Assembly: GCA_003481745.1 (NCBI GenBank)
Contig: QULP01000007.1
Coordinates: 356 to 64,355, forward strand
DNA length: 64,000 bases
Direction of reading: 5' to 3'
Source of the DNA: Firmicutes bacterium OM04-13BH
Lineage (GTDB): Bacteria > Bacillota > Clostridia > Lachnospirales > Lachnospiraceae
Shown: piece after piece, positions 51,558 to 59,972 of the stretch
Position numbering within the stretch: the stretch's first letter is position 1
How the letters are laid out: every line of letters begins with the position of its first letter
The notes under the pieces: model-generated
What the model was told of the DNA's origin: nothing
Database searches by the model: none
Seen by the model: only the letters and a program-made list of their open reading frames with translations
Program-made: the position numbers and the translations under genes

Positions 51558-53468
51558 ATGGCGAAAAATCAAACTTTAAAGATTACGGAAATGGACCGTT
51601 ATCTGTTCGGTCAGGGAACACATTATGAGATTTATAAACTCATGGGAGCACATCCGACAAAACAGAAAGGAAAAGACGGCGTTTATTTCGCAGTATGGGC
51701 TCCTCGTGCACAGGAAGTAGCGGTAGTTGGAGATTTTAATGGATGGGACCCAAATAAAAACATTATGAAATGTGATAATGACATGGGAATTTATCAGCTT
51801 TTCATACCAGGAGTCAAATCTGGAGACTTATATAAATTCTGTATCACATCACCATCAGGAGAACTGCTTTATAAGGCTGACCCTTATGCAAATTATGCAG
51901 AAAAACGTCCGGGAAATGCTTCCCGCGTTTATGATATCACAAACTTTAAATGGAATGATTCTGTATGGATGAAAAATCGTCAGAACTATGATGTAAATAA
52001 AAATGCAATGTCCATTTATGAAGTACATCCGGGTTCATGGAGAAAGCATCCGCAGAATGAACATGATGAAGATGGATTCTATAATTACAGAGAACTTGCA
52101 CATTCTCTGGCAGAATATGTAAAAGATATGGGCTATACCCATGTAGAATTAATGGGAATTGCAGAACATCCATTTGATGGCTCCTGGGGTTATCAGGTAA
52201 CCGGATATTATGCACCGACTTCCAGATATGGCACACCGGATGATTTCCAGTATTTTGTTAATTACATGCATAAAAATAAAATCGGTGTTATCTTAGACTG
52301 GGTACCTGCGCATTTTCCGAAAGATGCTCATGGACTGGCTGATTTTGACGGCACACCGACTTATGAATATGCAGACCCGAGAAAGGGTGAACATCCGGAC
52401 TGGGGTACAAAAGTATTTGATTATGAAAAAAATGAAGTAAAGAACTTTTTGATTGCAAATGCGCTGTTCTGGATGGAACAGTATCACATTGACGGACTTC
52501 GTGTAGATGCGGTGGCTTCCATGCTGTATCTGGATTACGGAAGAGAAAATGGACAGTGGGTTCCGAATAAATACGGAGAAAATAAAAACTTAGAAGCGAT
52601 TGAATTTTTCAAACATTTAAATACAGTTGTGCTTGGAAGAAATAAAGGAACGGTTATGATTGCCGAAGAGTCTACAGCATGGCCGAAAGTAACCGCACAT
52701 CCGGAAGAAGGCGGTTTAGGGTTCAGCTTAAAATGGAATATGGGATGGATGCATGATTTCCTTGAATATATGAAGTTAGATCCGTATTTCCGTCAATACA
52801 ATCATCATAAGATGACGTTCTCTCTGACTTACGCATACAGTGAGAATTATGTGCTGGTATTATCACATGATGAAGTGGTTCATTTAAAATGCTCCATGAT
52901 TAATAAAATGCCGGGACTTGGACAGGATAAAATCGAAAACTTAAAAGTCGGTTATTCTTATATGCTTGGACATCCGGGCAAAAAACTGCTTTTTATGGGT
53001 CAGGAATTCGGACAGTATCAGGAGTGGAGTGAAGCAAGAGAACTCGACTGGTATTTAACAGCAGAGTCCAGCCATCGTGAGTTAAGAGACTATGTAAAAG
53101 AGCTGTTGAAAATGTATAAAAAATATCCGGCACTTTATGCAACAGACCACACAGAGGGGGCATTTGAGTGGATTAATGCGGATGATGCCAGCAGAAGCAT
53201 TTACAGCTTTATCAGAAAATCACCGACAGGAAGAAATAATCTGTTGTTTGTCATTAACTGTACACCGGTAGCGAGAGATGATTATCGTGTCGGTGTTCCG
53301 AAAAAGAAACAGTACCGTCTGGTATTAAACAGTAAAGACCCGAAATTTGGCGGGAATGTGCCGGTAGAGAAAACCGTTTATATGGCACAGAAAAAAGAAT
53401 GTGATGGAAGAGAATTTTCTTTCGCATATCCATTACCGGCTTATGGAGTTGCTGTATTTACATATTAA
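51558..53468 (+). CDS. glgB: 1,4-alpha-glucan branching enzyme
   Basis: 636 residues, GH13 (subfamily GlgB) enzyme making alpha-1,6 branches in glycogen. An N-terminal CBM48-like domain (VYFAVWAPRAQEVAVVGDFNGWDP) precedes the barrel. Conserved regions: DWVPAHF, GLRVDAVASMLYLDY (nucleophile Asp near residue 315), VMIAEEST (acid/base Glu near residue 369) and LVLSHDEVVHLK. The C-terminal beta domain is present. No other glg genes are nearby. AGAAGGGG precedes ATG. Confidence 0.96.
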   Translation: MAKNQTLKITEMDRYLFGQGTHYEIYKLMGAHPTKQKGKDGVYFAVWAPRAQEVAVVGDFNGWDPNKNIMKCDNDMGIYQLFIPGVKSGDLYKFCITSPSGELLYKADPYANYAEKRPGNASRVYDITNFKWNDSVWMKNRQNYDVNKNAMSIYEVHPGSWRKHPQNEHDEDGFYNYRELAHSLAEYVKDMGYTHVELMGIAEHPFDGSWGYQVTGYYAPTSRYGTPDDFQYFVNYMHKNKIGVILDWVPAHFPKDAHGLADFDGTPTYEYADPRKGEHPDWGTKVFDYEKNEVKNFLIANALFWMEQYHIDGLRVDAVASMLYLDYGRENGQWVPNKYGENKNLEAIEFFKHLNTVVLGRNKGTVMIAEESTAWPKVTAHPEEGGLGFSLKWNMGWMHDFLEYMKLDPYFRQYNHHKMTFSLTYAYSENYVLVLSHDEVVHLKCSMINKMPGLGQDKIENLKVGYSYMLGHPGKKLLFMGQEFGQYQEWSEARELDWYLTAESSHRELRDYVKELLKMYKKYPALYATDHTEGAFEWINADDASRSIYSFIRKSPTGRNNLLFVINCTPVARDDYRVGVPKKKQYRLVLNSKDPKFGGNVPVEKTVYMAQKKECDGREFSFAYPLPAYGVAVFTY

Positions 53469-53475
53469 TTAGAGG

Positions 53476-53512
53476 ACGGAGTTTTTGGACTTTTGGGGTC
53501 TGAAAACTCCGT
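53476..53512 (+). terminator. Hairpin after glgB
   Basis: ACGGAGTTTT (53476-53485) with AAAACTCCGT (53503-53512), a 10-bp perfect stem with a 17-base loop. There is no T tract after it, so termination is uncertain. It resembles the GGAGTTTTTGG terminator at 54214-54264. Confidence 0.45.
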
Positions 53513-53519
53513 AGAAAAA

Positions 53520-53660
53520 GATTGTAAAGAAGCATTAAAACAGATAGACGAAAAGAGATATACACAAATGTTGGAGAAAGAAGGAATCGAACAGATTCTG
53601 AAATATGGAATTGCATTTCAGACGAAGAAGTGTTGTGTAAGAAGAGGCGAGTTGTCATAA
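53520..53660 (+). pseudogene. Remnant of a PD-(D/E)XK nuclease-domain (AAA-ATPase-like/DUF1703) gene
   Basis: Reading from 53520, 46 residues without a start: DCKEALKQIDEKRY then TQMLEKEGIEQILKYGIAFQ then TKKCCVRRG. That is the recognisable C-terminal end of the PD-(D/E)XK nuclease domain found in large families of AAA-ATPase-like proteins (PF08011) common in gut Clostridia and Bacteroidetes. The upstream parts are missing; glgB and its hairpin lie directly before. It is evidently a decayed fragment whose reading frame overlaps the start of the DUF488 gene. Confidence 0.75.
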
Positions 53661-54073
53661 TTTATACCGGATGTATCCCAAAAATTGATGAAACAAAATA
53701 TGATGAAGCCTGGTGGATTGTCCGTTCCCCGGATAAAATTCCCACAACAGAAAAGCTGGTGCAGGAACTGAGTCCTTCAAAGGAAGTATTTAAAGCATAC
53801 AGAAAGGCATTCCACCTTGGAATCTTTGATGAAGAATATTTTCAAACCGTTTATGTACCTCATTTTTTAGACGACCTTGTAAAGAATCAAAGCGCGCTAG
53901 AGAAGCTTGGATGGTTGTGTGAAAAAAGCAGAGAAAAAAATATCATACTGGGATGTTACTGTGAGGAAGAAGCGCTTTGTCATAGAAGCATTATAGCGGG
54001 AATATTGCTTGGAATGGGAGCAAAAATAGAAACGAAAGCAGAGTATATCAAATATTTTAACCAAATCAAGTAA
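53630..54073 (+). CDS. DUF488-domain protein
   Basis: About 147 residues. The DUF488 signature LGCYCEEEALCHRSIIAGILLGMG near residue 105 is clear, with YDEAWWIVRSPDKIPTTEKLVQELSP before it. Function unknown. The start is doubtful: the best candidates are GTG 53630 or TTG 53633 inside the nuclease remnant, both without good ribosome sites. The last six codons including the stop (FNQIK-stop) come from copy B of the 161-bp repeat, so the original C-terminus has been altered by its insertion. Confidence 0.7.
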   Translation: MLCKKRRVVIIYTGCIPKIDETKYDEAWWIVRSPDKIPTTEKLVQELSPSKEVFKAYRKAFHLGIFDEEYFQTVYVPHFLDDLVKNQSALEKLGWLCEKSREKNIILGCYCEEEALCHRSIIAGILLGMGAKIETKAEYIKYFNQIK

Positions 54074-54216
54074 GTCCCCTGCTTCAATTGCGAAAAGCAA
54101 TAAGCAGGGGTGGGGACTTGCTTGTATCAGGAGGGGGCAAGCCCCTTCTGATAAGCTGCGTAGCAGCTATTTGGTTATGAGCAAGTAGCGAAGCGGATTG
54201 CGAATATCCACATGAC
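54056..54216. repeat. 161-bp multi-hairpin repeat, copy B
   Basis: Same sequence and structure as copy A at 43964-44124 (only 54212 A versus 44120 T differs). It overlaps the 3' end of the DUF488 gene, providing its last codons and TAA stop, and abuts the terminator at 54214-54264. Confidence 0.92.
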
Positions 54217-54264
54217 AACAATGGAGTTTTTGGTTTGAGCCAAAAACTCCATTGTTGTCATTTT
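54214..54264. terminator. Strong bidirectional terminator between DUF488 gene and thiC
   Basis: Perfect 20-bp stem (54214-54233 with 54240-54259; core AATGGAGTTTTTGG) and a 6-base loop TTTGAG, followed by TTTTATC on the plus strand. It serves the two convergent genes. Confidence 0.85.
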
Positions 54265-54277
54265 ATCAGTTGTAGTA

Positions 54278-55585
54278 TCATTCATCGTAAATATTTACAA
54301 TTTCCCCATCTAAGATACGGTTCATATTTTTTACAGCACAGAAGTTTCCACACATACTGCAGGTATCTTCTTTTTCCGGTTTGGCTTCGGCGCGGTAGCG
54401 TCTTGCTTTTTCCGGGTCAATACAGATATCAAACATTTCCTCCCAATCTAATTTCTTTCTTGCAAGGCTCATCTGGTGATCCCATTCGATGGCACCTTTT
54501 ACGCCTTTTGCAATATCTGCGGCATGTGCTGCAATCCTGGAAGCGATGATGCCTTCTTTTACATCATCAAGGCTTGGCAGACGCAGATGCTCTGCAGGAG
54601 TTACATAGCAGAGGAAGGAAGCTCCGGATGCAGCAGCGATTGCACCACCGATTGCAGCTGTGATATGGTCATAGCCTGGAGCAATATCCGTTACTAAAGG
54701 TCCGAGTACATAGAAAGGTGCACCCTTGCAGATAGTTTTCTGGATTTCCATATTTGCGGCAATCTGGTTCATTGGCATATGGCCAGGACCTTCTACCATA
54801 ACCTGTACGTCTTTTTCCCATGCCCGTGCAGTCAGTTCGCCTAAAGTAACAAGTTCTTCAATCTGGGAGATATCAGAAGCATCTTTTAAACATCCTGGAC
54901 GGCAGGCATCTCCAAGACTCATAGTGATGTCGTATTCACGACAAATGTCAAGAATTTCATCATAATGTTCATAGAATGGGTTTTCTTCACCGGTCATTTC
55001 CATCCATGCAAAAATGATAGAACCACCACGGGAAACGATGTTGGTAAGACGACGGTTTGCTTTGAAACGTCCTGCGGTGGCTTTATTGATACCACAGTGA
55101 ATGGTCATAAAGTCAACTCCATCTTCCGCATGCATACGCACAATATCAATCCATTCTTTGGAAGTGATTTCTTTTAATGGTTTGTGATAATAAACAACTG
55201 CGTCATAAATCGGAACAGTACCGATCATAGCCGGACATTCTTTGGTAAGACGTTTACGGAAGGTGCGGGTATCTCCGTAAGAACTTAAATCCATGATAGA
55301 TTCAGCCCCCATTTTGACTGCATTGTTTACTTTTTCAATTTCCATATCCATGTCTTTCCAGTCTCTGGAAATTCCAAGGTTTACATTGATCTTAGTTTTG
55401 AGCATAGAACCGATTGCGTTTGGTTCGATTGAAGTATGGAGTTTGTTACAAGGAATGATAACCTGGCCTTTTGCCATATATTCCATTAATTCTTTGACAT
55501 CCATGTTTTCTTTTTTTGCTGCGATTTCCATTTCTTTTGTGATAATGCCTTTTCTTGCGGCATCCATCTGTGTTGTGTATTCCAT
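54278..55585 (-). CDS. thiC: Phosphomethylpyrimidine synthase ThiC
   Basis: 435 residues. Rearranges aminoimidazole ribotide to HMP phosphate, the pyrimidine half of thiamine, by radical SAM chemistry. Core: NPNAIGS-like [33 protein letters not shown]-type [44 protein letters not shown], and [11 protein letters not shown]. The C-terminal cluster motif is CSMCGNFC (spacing C-x2-C-x3-C, one residue shorter than in proteobacterial ThiC but usual in this branch as far as I recall). Start at ATG 55585; AAAGGAG is 13 bases upstream, rather far. A longer frame to 55687 runs into the TPP terminator. Confidence 0.95.
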   Translation of the reverse strand: MEYTTQMDAARKGIITKEMEIAAKKENMDVKELMEYMAKGQVIIPCNKLHTSIEPNAIGSMLKTKINVNLGISRDWKDMDMEIEKVNNAVKMGAESIMDLSSYGDTRTFRKRLTKECPAMIGTVPIYDAVVYYHKPLKEITSKEWIDIVRMHAEDGVDFMTIHCGINKATAGRFKANRRLTNIVSRGGSIIFAWMEMTGEENPFYEHYDEILDICREYDITMSLGDACRPGCLKDASDISQIEELVTLGELTARAWEKDVQVMVEGPGHMPMNQIAANMEIQKTICKGAPFYVLGPLVTDIAPGYDHITAAIGGAIAAASGASFLCYVTPAEHLRLPSLDDVKEGIIASRIAAHAADIAKGVKGAIEWDHQMSLARKKLDWEEMFDICIDPEKARRYRAEAKPEKEDTCSMCGNFCAVKNMNRILDGEIVNIYDE

Positions 55586-55647
55586 AATTACGGTTGATTC
55601 TCCTTTCGCATTTGATTGATAAGCTTTTGTTTGAAGATGTTTAGCTA

Positions 55648-55682
55648 ATAAAAAAAGGTGCACCCCCGACAGGTACACCTTA
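55648..55682 (-). terminator. TPP-riboswitch terminator before thiC
   Basis: On the minus strand AAGGTGTACC pairs with GGTGCACCTT (one G-U), followed by seven T. Confidence 0.85.
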
Positions 55683-55699
55683 ATCATTCACATAAAATA

Positions 55700-55786
55700 T
55701 GCTTCCTACGCCGGCATTATCCGTATCAGGTTCATAGGGTCGAAATCCGTTCGTATTTCTTCTCAGCCGACGCGTCAGCTCCCCTT
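55700..55786 (-). ncRNA. TPP riboswitch upstream of thiC
   Basis: Minus strand: GGGGAGCTGACGCG, GGCTGAGAAGAAAT, CGACCCTATGAACCTGAT and GGATAATGCCGGCGTAGGAA match the thi-box. It puts thiC under the same metabolite control as thiSFGHE at 30.2 kb. Confidence 0.95.
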
Positions 55787-55826
55787 TTCTTTGTTTTTTA
55801 TATCATATCGTCTATTCTGATATTTG

Positions 55827-56864
55827 TCAAGCATAGATATAAGACCACTGTTTTAAATCTTTGATAAAATCTTCAACAGCCTGTTCATTTGTCGCCCAAG
55901 AGGTGCAGAAACGAAGACAGGTATGGTTTTCATCCGGTTTGCACTGGAAAGTTGTGACATAATTCTCATTGATTTTTTTGGCGAATTCATTCGGGAAAAT
56001 CGGGAAAAGCTGATTGGTAGGTGAATCGCATAAAAATGGAATCTTGCAGTCGATAAAGCCTTCTTTTAAACGCTGTGCAAGTGCCACACTGCGTTTTCCA
56101 AGTTCGAGATATAAATTATCCTGGAAAAGTTCTTCAAACTGTACGCCAATCATCCAACCCTTGGCGAGAATCGCACCACGCTGTTTCATATTAAAACGGA
56201 AATGGTCTTTTAAATCATCGTTTACTAAAATGAGTGCTTCACCAAACATTGCTCCGTTTTTTGTACCGCCAATATAAAAGGCATCGCATAAATCCGGCAG
56301 ATCTTTTAAGGTCAGCTGTGTTTCTTCTACGGCAAGTGCCATGGCAAGACGTGCACCATCGATATAAAGATACAGATTATGGCGTTTGCAGAACTGATAA
56401 AGTTTCTCAAGTTCTTCTTTTGTGTAGACGGTTCCAAGTTCGGTTGGGAGAGAAATATAGACCAGACGAGGTTCTACCCAATGCTCATTTTCGTGCTGTT
56501 TTAAGACCGGACGAATCAGGTCAGCAGTCAGTTTTCCATCGGTACAAGGAATAGAGAGCACTTTGTGTCCGCTTGCTTCGATCGCTCCGGTTTCGTGTGT
56601 ATTAATATGACCGGTATCCGCACTGATGACTGCCTCATAAGGGCGCAGAGCATGCGAAAGAAACGTAAGATTTGTCAGCGTTCCTCCGGTAATAAAATGA
56701 ATATCAACTCCATAATTTTCCAGTGCTTCCTGGATTTTATCGCGGGCATTATCGCAATGCTCGTCTAATCCGTAAGAATTATTCTGGTGGTAGTTGATGG
56801 TTTCAAGTGCGCGAAGAATATTTGGATGTGCTCCTTCGCTGTAATCATTCTGAAAACTGTACAT
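55827..56864 (-). CDS. Low-specificity L-threonine aldolase
   Basis: 345 residues, fold-type I PLP enzyme that cleaves L-threonine (or allo-threonine) to glycine and acetaldehyde. Visible: FITGGTLTNLTFLSHALRPYEAVI, GHINTHETGAIEASGHKVL, YIDGARLAMAL (Asp contacting PLP), and GGTKNGAMFGEALI with the Schiff-base Lys near residue 200. AAAAGGGG precedes ATG. Monocistronic. It could support glycine supply. Confidence 0.92.
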   Translation of the reverse strand: MYSFQNDYSEGAHPNILRALETINYHQNNSYGLDEHCDNARDKIQEALENYGVDIHFITGGTLTNLTFLSHALRPYEAVISADTGHINTHETGAIEASGHKVLSIPCTDGKLTADLIRPVLKQHENEHWVEPRLVYISLPTELGTVYTKEELEKLYQFCKRHNLYLYIDGARLAMALAVEETQLTLKDLPDLCDAFYIGGTKNGAMFGEALILVNDDLKDHFRFNMKQRGAILAKGWMIGVQFEELFQDNLYLELGKRSVALAQRLKEGFIDCKIPFLCDSPTNQLFPIFPNEFAKKINENYVTTFQCKPDENHTCLRFCTSWATNEQAVEDFIKDLKQWSYIYA

Positions 56865-56969
56865 AATAAAAATCCCCTTTTTTCAACAACATCTTTCATC
56901 TCATTCTAACACAATTTTCGTAAAAAGAAAGTGAAAAGATTTAGAAGAGAAAATTAATTGACGATGGAC

Positions 56970-56999
56970 TGGACAATTTCGAGTTAGTTGTGGTAAAAT
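56970..56999 (+). promoter_or_regulatory. Promoter of the metal-GTPase operon
   Basis: TGGACA (56970-56975), 18-bp spacer, TAAAAT (56994-56999), predicted start near 57006. Confidence 0.45.
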
Positions 57000-57019
57000 C
57001 CTAAAATAGATGATAAACA

Positions 57020-57058
57020 GGGGCGGAAGTACTGAAAGTGGAACTTTCGTCCCCTTTT
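57020..57058 (+). terminator. Terminator-like hairpin in the leader of the metal-GTPase gene
   Basis: GGGGCGGAAGT pairs with ACTTTCGTCCCC (one bulge, one G-U), loop about 12 bases, followed by TTTT. It stands between the promoter and the gene at 57125, so it may attenuate transcription. No aptamer is recognisable. Confidence 0.6.
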
Positions 57059-57124
57059 ACCGTGCTATACAAAATGTACTCTTGGAGTCTTTAAACATTT
57101 GTTTTGGAAAGGAAGTAATTGAAG

Positions 57125-58306
57125 ATGACAAAAATTGATATTTTTTCAGGATTTCTTGGAGCAGGTAAAACAACATTAATCAAAAAGTTATTAAAAGAGG
57201 CATATAAAGGCGAGCAGGTCGTTTTAATTGAAAATGAATTTGGTGAAATCGGTATCGACGGTGGTTTCTTAAAGGAAGCAGGAGTAGAAATTCGTGAAAT
57301 GAACTCCGGATGTATCTGCTGCTCTTTAGTAGGTGACTTTGGAACTGCTTTAAAAGAAGTAATCGCAAAGTATGAACCACAGCGTATCGTAATCGAGCCA
57401 TCAGGAGTCGGAAAACTTTCTGATGTTATCAAAGCCGTTCAGAAAATTGAAAACGAAGTTGAAATCAAATTAAACAGCTTTACAACTGTAGTGGATGCAA
57501 CAAAATGCAAAATGTATATGAAAAACTTCGGTGAATTTTTCAGCAACCAGATTGAATATGCCGGAACTGTTATCTTAAGCAGAACGGATAAAGCTTCCGA
57601 AGAAAAAATTGCAGCGGCACTTGAGATTATCCGTGGACTGAATCAGACAGCAGCAGTTATCACAACTCCGATTGAAAAACTTTCCGGAGAAAAAATTTTG
57701 GATACAATGGAAAATAACCGCTCTTTGGAAAAAGAATTAATGGATGAAGAAGTTTGCCCGGTATGTGGTGGACATCATGCTCATGAACATCATCACGACC
57801 ACGACCATGAAGAGTGTGGATGCGGACATGACCATGACCACGAACATCATCACGACCACGACCATGAAGAGTGTGGATGCGGACATGACCATGATCATGA
57901 ACATGATCACGACCATGAAGAATGTGGATGCGGACATGACCATGATCACGAGCATCATCATGATCACGACCATGAAGAATGTGGATGCGGACACGACCAT
58001 GACCATCATCATCACCATCATGCAGATGAAGTGTTCACAAGCTGGGGGAAAGAGACAACAAAGAAATATACAAAAGAAGGAATTCATGAGATTCTGGAAG
58101 CACTCTCTAACCATAATGACGAGTACGGAATGGTACTGCGTGCAAAAGGTATGGTAGAGGGCGAAGATGGACAGTGGATTTACTTTGATATGGTTCCGGG
58201 TGAAGCAGATGTACGTGAAGGTGCACCGGAATACACCGGAAGAATCTGCGTCATCGGTTCTAAGATGAATGAAGCAAATCTGGCCAGATTATTCGGTCTT
58301 GCATAA
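57125..58306 (+). CDS. COG0523 (CobW/ZNG1-like) metal-chaperone GTPase with His/Cys-rich insert
   Basis: 393 residues. G domain at residues 1-190: Walker A SGFLGAGKTTL (residues 7-17), ENEFGEIGIDG, the COG0523 metal site GCICCSL near residue 64, and IEPSGVGKLSD. A metal-binding insert at about residues 215-300 has four near-repeats rich in His, Asp and CGCG motifs and ends in six His. The C-terminal CobW_C-like domain follows. Such proteins deliver Zn, Co or Ni to client enzymes; the insert probably acts as a metal buffer. ATG 57125 follows AAGGAAG by 9 bases; TTG 57119 is an alternative. First gene of a probable operon with a second GTPase, pth and mfd. Confidence 0.92.
   Translation: MTKIDIFSGFLGAGKTTLIKKLLKEAYKGEQVVLIENEFGEIGIDGGFLKEAGVEIREMNSGCICCSLVGDFGTALKEVIAKYEPQRIVIEPSGVGKLSDVIKAVQKIENEVEIKLNSFTTVVDATKCKMYMKNFGEFFSNQIEYAGTVILSRTDKASEEKIAAALEIIRGLNQTAAVITTPIEKLSGEKILDTMENNRSLEKELMDEEVCPVCGGHHAHEHHHDHDHEECGCGHDHDHEHHHDHDHEECGCGHDHDHEHDHDHEECGCGHDHDHEHHHDHDHEECGCGHDHDHHHHHHADEVFTSWGKETTKKYTKEGIHEILEALSNHNDEYGMVLRAKGMVEGEDGQWIYFDMVPGEADVREGAPEYTGRICVIGSKMNEANLARLFGLA
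57785..58006 (+). repeat. Four tandem His-rich coding repeats (51-57 bp)
   Basis: Units at 57785-57841, 57842-57898, 57899-57949 (6 bases shorter) and 57950-58006. Units 1 and 2 are identical over their first 51 bases; units 3 and 4 have synonymous changes. Each encodes E-H-(H/D)-H-D-(H-D)-H-E-E-C-G-C-G followed by H-D-H-D-H. Confidence 0.92.
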
Positions 58307-58348
58307 TCAAGATACGAGAGAAAAATAACAATACAAATAAGCTTAAGG

Positions 58349-58381
58349 TGTGAGTGTTGAACTGAAGTTTTGACACTCACA
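58349..58381 (+). terminator. Hairpin between the two GTPase genes
   Basis: Perfect 9-bp stem TGTGAGTGT (58349-58357) / ACACTCACA (58373-58381) with a 15-base loop and no T tract. More likely an mRNA-processing or stability element than a terminator. Confidence 0.4.
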
Positions 58382-58409
58382 TCATGATATTTAAGAAAGG
58401 TTATAAAAA

Positions 58410-59360
58410 ATGGACGAATTTAAAGTACCGATTTACCTTATGACAGGTTTTCTTGAGAGTGGAAAAACATCATTTTTGAATTTTACACTCGCACAGGAGT
58501 ATTTTCAGATTGATGAACCGACCCTTTTAATTCTCTGTGAGGAGGGTGAAGAAGAATACGATAAAAAAGTGCTGAAAAAAAGCCGTACTTCTGTAGAAGT
58601 AATCGACAGCATTGAGGAACTGACCACAGAGCGTCTGGTTGCTTATGATGCATTTTATAATCCGGGTCGCGTTATCATTGAATACAACGGAATGTGGCAG
58701 GTAAGCAAATTAGAAGAACTGACATTTCCGTCTGGATGGGGAATCGAACAGCATATTGTGACAGTAGATGCAAGTACCTTTCAGGTATACCTTAACAATA
58801 TGAAATCCCTGTTTATGGAAATGGTAAGAAATGCAGATTTAGTATTATTTAACCGTGCAGATACCGAACTTCCGCTTGCAAATTTCAGAAGAAGCATTAA
58901 AGTTGTAAATCCGGGTGCAGAACTGATTTTTGAAGATGAAGAGGGTGAAATCGAGGATATCTTTGACGGAGAAATGCCATTTGATGTCAAGGCCGAGACG
59001 ATTGAAATTCCAAATGAGGATTATGGAATCTGGTATCTGGATGCGAGAGACCATGCGGATACTTATAACGGAAAGAAAGTTTCTTTTACCGGAATGGTGT
59101 TAAAATCCAGAGAATTTGCTAAAAATGAATTTGTACCGGGACGTATGGCAATGACCTGCTGTGCAGATGACACCACATTTTTAGGATTTGTCTGCAAGAG
59201 CGATGAAGCACGTCATCTAAAAACCGGAAAATGGGTGAATGTCGTAGCCAAAGTGAAATATGAATTTGTACCGGCTTACGGTGAAACAGGTCCAGTACTC
59301 TATGCGATTTCTGTGGAAGAGACAGAACCGTTAAAAGATGAACTGGTATATTTTAGTTAA
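58410..59360 (+). CDS. CobW-like GTPase fused to a DUF1980/YcgQ-like C-terminal domain
   Basis: 316 residues. The N-terminal ~190 residues form a CobW-type P-loop NTPase (YLMTGFLESGKTSFLNFTL; later IVTVDASTFQVYLNN and DLVLFNRADTE as the base-recognition loop), but without the CxCC metal motif of COG0523. The C-terminal ~115 residues (YNGKKVSFTGMVLKSREF, NEFVPGRMAMTCCADDTTFLGFVC) resemble the end of the DUF1980/TIGR03943 family, whose members are usually membrane proteins paired with a DUF318 permease. Here the membrane part is replaced by a GTPase. Role in metal handling inferred from the neighbour. Confidence 0.82.
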   Translation: MDEFKVPIYLMTGFLESGKTSFLNFTLAQEYFQIDEPTLLILCEEGEEEYDKKVLKKSRTSVEVIDSIEELTTERLVAYDAFYNPGRVIIEYNGMWQVSKLEELTFPSGWGIEQHIVTVDASTFQVYLNNMKSLFMEMVRNADLVLFNRADTELPLANFRRSIKVVNPGAELIFEDEEGEIEDIFDGEMPFDVKAETIEIPNEDYGIWYLDARDHADTYNGKKVSFTGMVLKSREFAKNEFVPGRMAMTCCADDTTFLGFVCKSDEARHLKTGKWVNVVAKVKYEFVPAYGETGPVLYAISVEETEPLKDELVYFS

Positions 59361-59369
59361 GGAGCTGAT

Positions 59370-59942
59370 ATGTATTTAATAGTAGGACTTGGAAATCCAG
59401 GAAAACAGTATGATAAAACCCGCCACAATATGGGATTTGATACCATTGATGAATTGATAGACCGTCATCGGATTGCCGGCTCTGGAATCGACCGGAAAGC
59501 GATGTATGGTAAGGGAGTGATTGCCGGAGAAAAAGTCATTCTTGCAAAGCCGATGACCTATATGAATTTGAGCGGAGAAGCAGTCAGGGAATTAATCAAT
59601 TATTATAAAATGGATGCAGAGACAGAACTGGTTGTTATCTATGATGATATTGATTTGGACCCGGGACAGATAAGAATCCGTAAAAAAGGCAGCGCCGGTG
59701 GACACAATGGAATCAAAAACATTATTGCCCAGCTTGGAACCCAAAATTTCTACCGAATTAAAGTAGGAGTCGGAGCAAAACCAAAGGGATGGGATTTGGC
59801 AGATTATGTACTGGGACGTTTTGATAAAGACGAACGTGTTCTGGTCGATGAAGCAATCAAAGAAGCTGCCGATGCAGTGGAATTAATTTTAGCAGAGGGC
59901 ATTGAAACTGCCATGAACCGTTATAACGCAAAAAAGAAATAG
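59370..59942 (+). CDS. pth: Peptidyl-tRNA hydrolase
   Basis: 190 residues. Recycles peptidyl-tRNA. Visible: GLGNPGKQYDKTRHNMGF with the catalytic His near residue 20, KPMTYMNLSGEAV, and VIYDDIDLDPGQIRIRKKGSAGGHNGIKNII with Asp and His residues. Start ATG 59370 is 9 bases after the GTPase stop with AAGGAG. Followed by mfd, an arrangement conserved in Bacillota. Confidence 0.96.
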   Translation: MYLIVGLGNPGKQYDKTRHNMGFDTIDELIDRHRIAGSGIDRKAMYGKGVIAGEKVILAKPMTYMNLSGEAVRELINYYKMDAETELVVIYDDIDLDPGQIRIRKKGSAGGHNGIKNIIAQLGTQNFYRIKVGVGAKPKGWDLADYVLGRFDKDERVLVDEAIKEAADAVELILAEGIETAMNRYNAKKK

Positions 59943-59972
59943 GAATGAAATAAATAAATTGAGGGAGAAAAC

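Noticed and set aside
57737..58157. Long ORFs on both strands over the His-rich repeat (Met/Val-rich and Met/Thr-rich)
   Set aside because: Shadows of the CAT/CAC repeat in other frames; the COG0523 protein explains the region.
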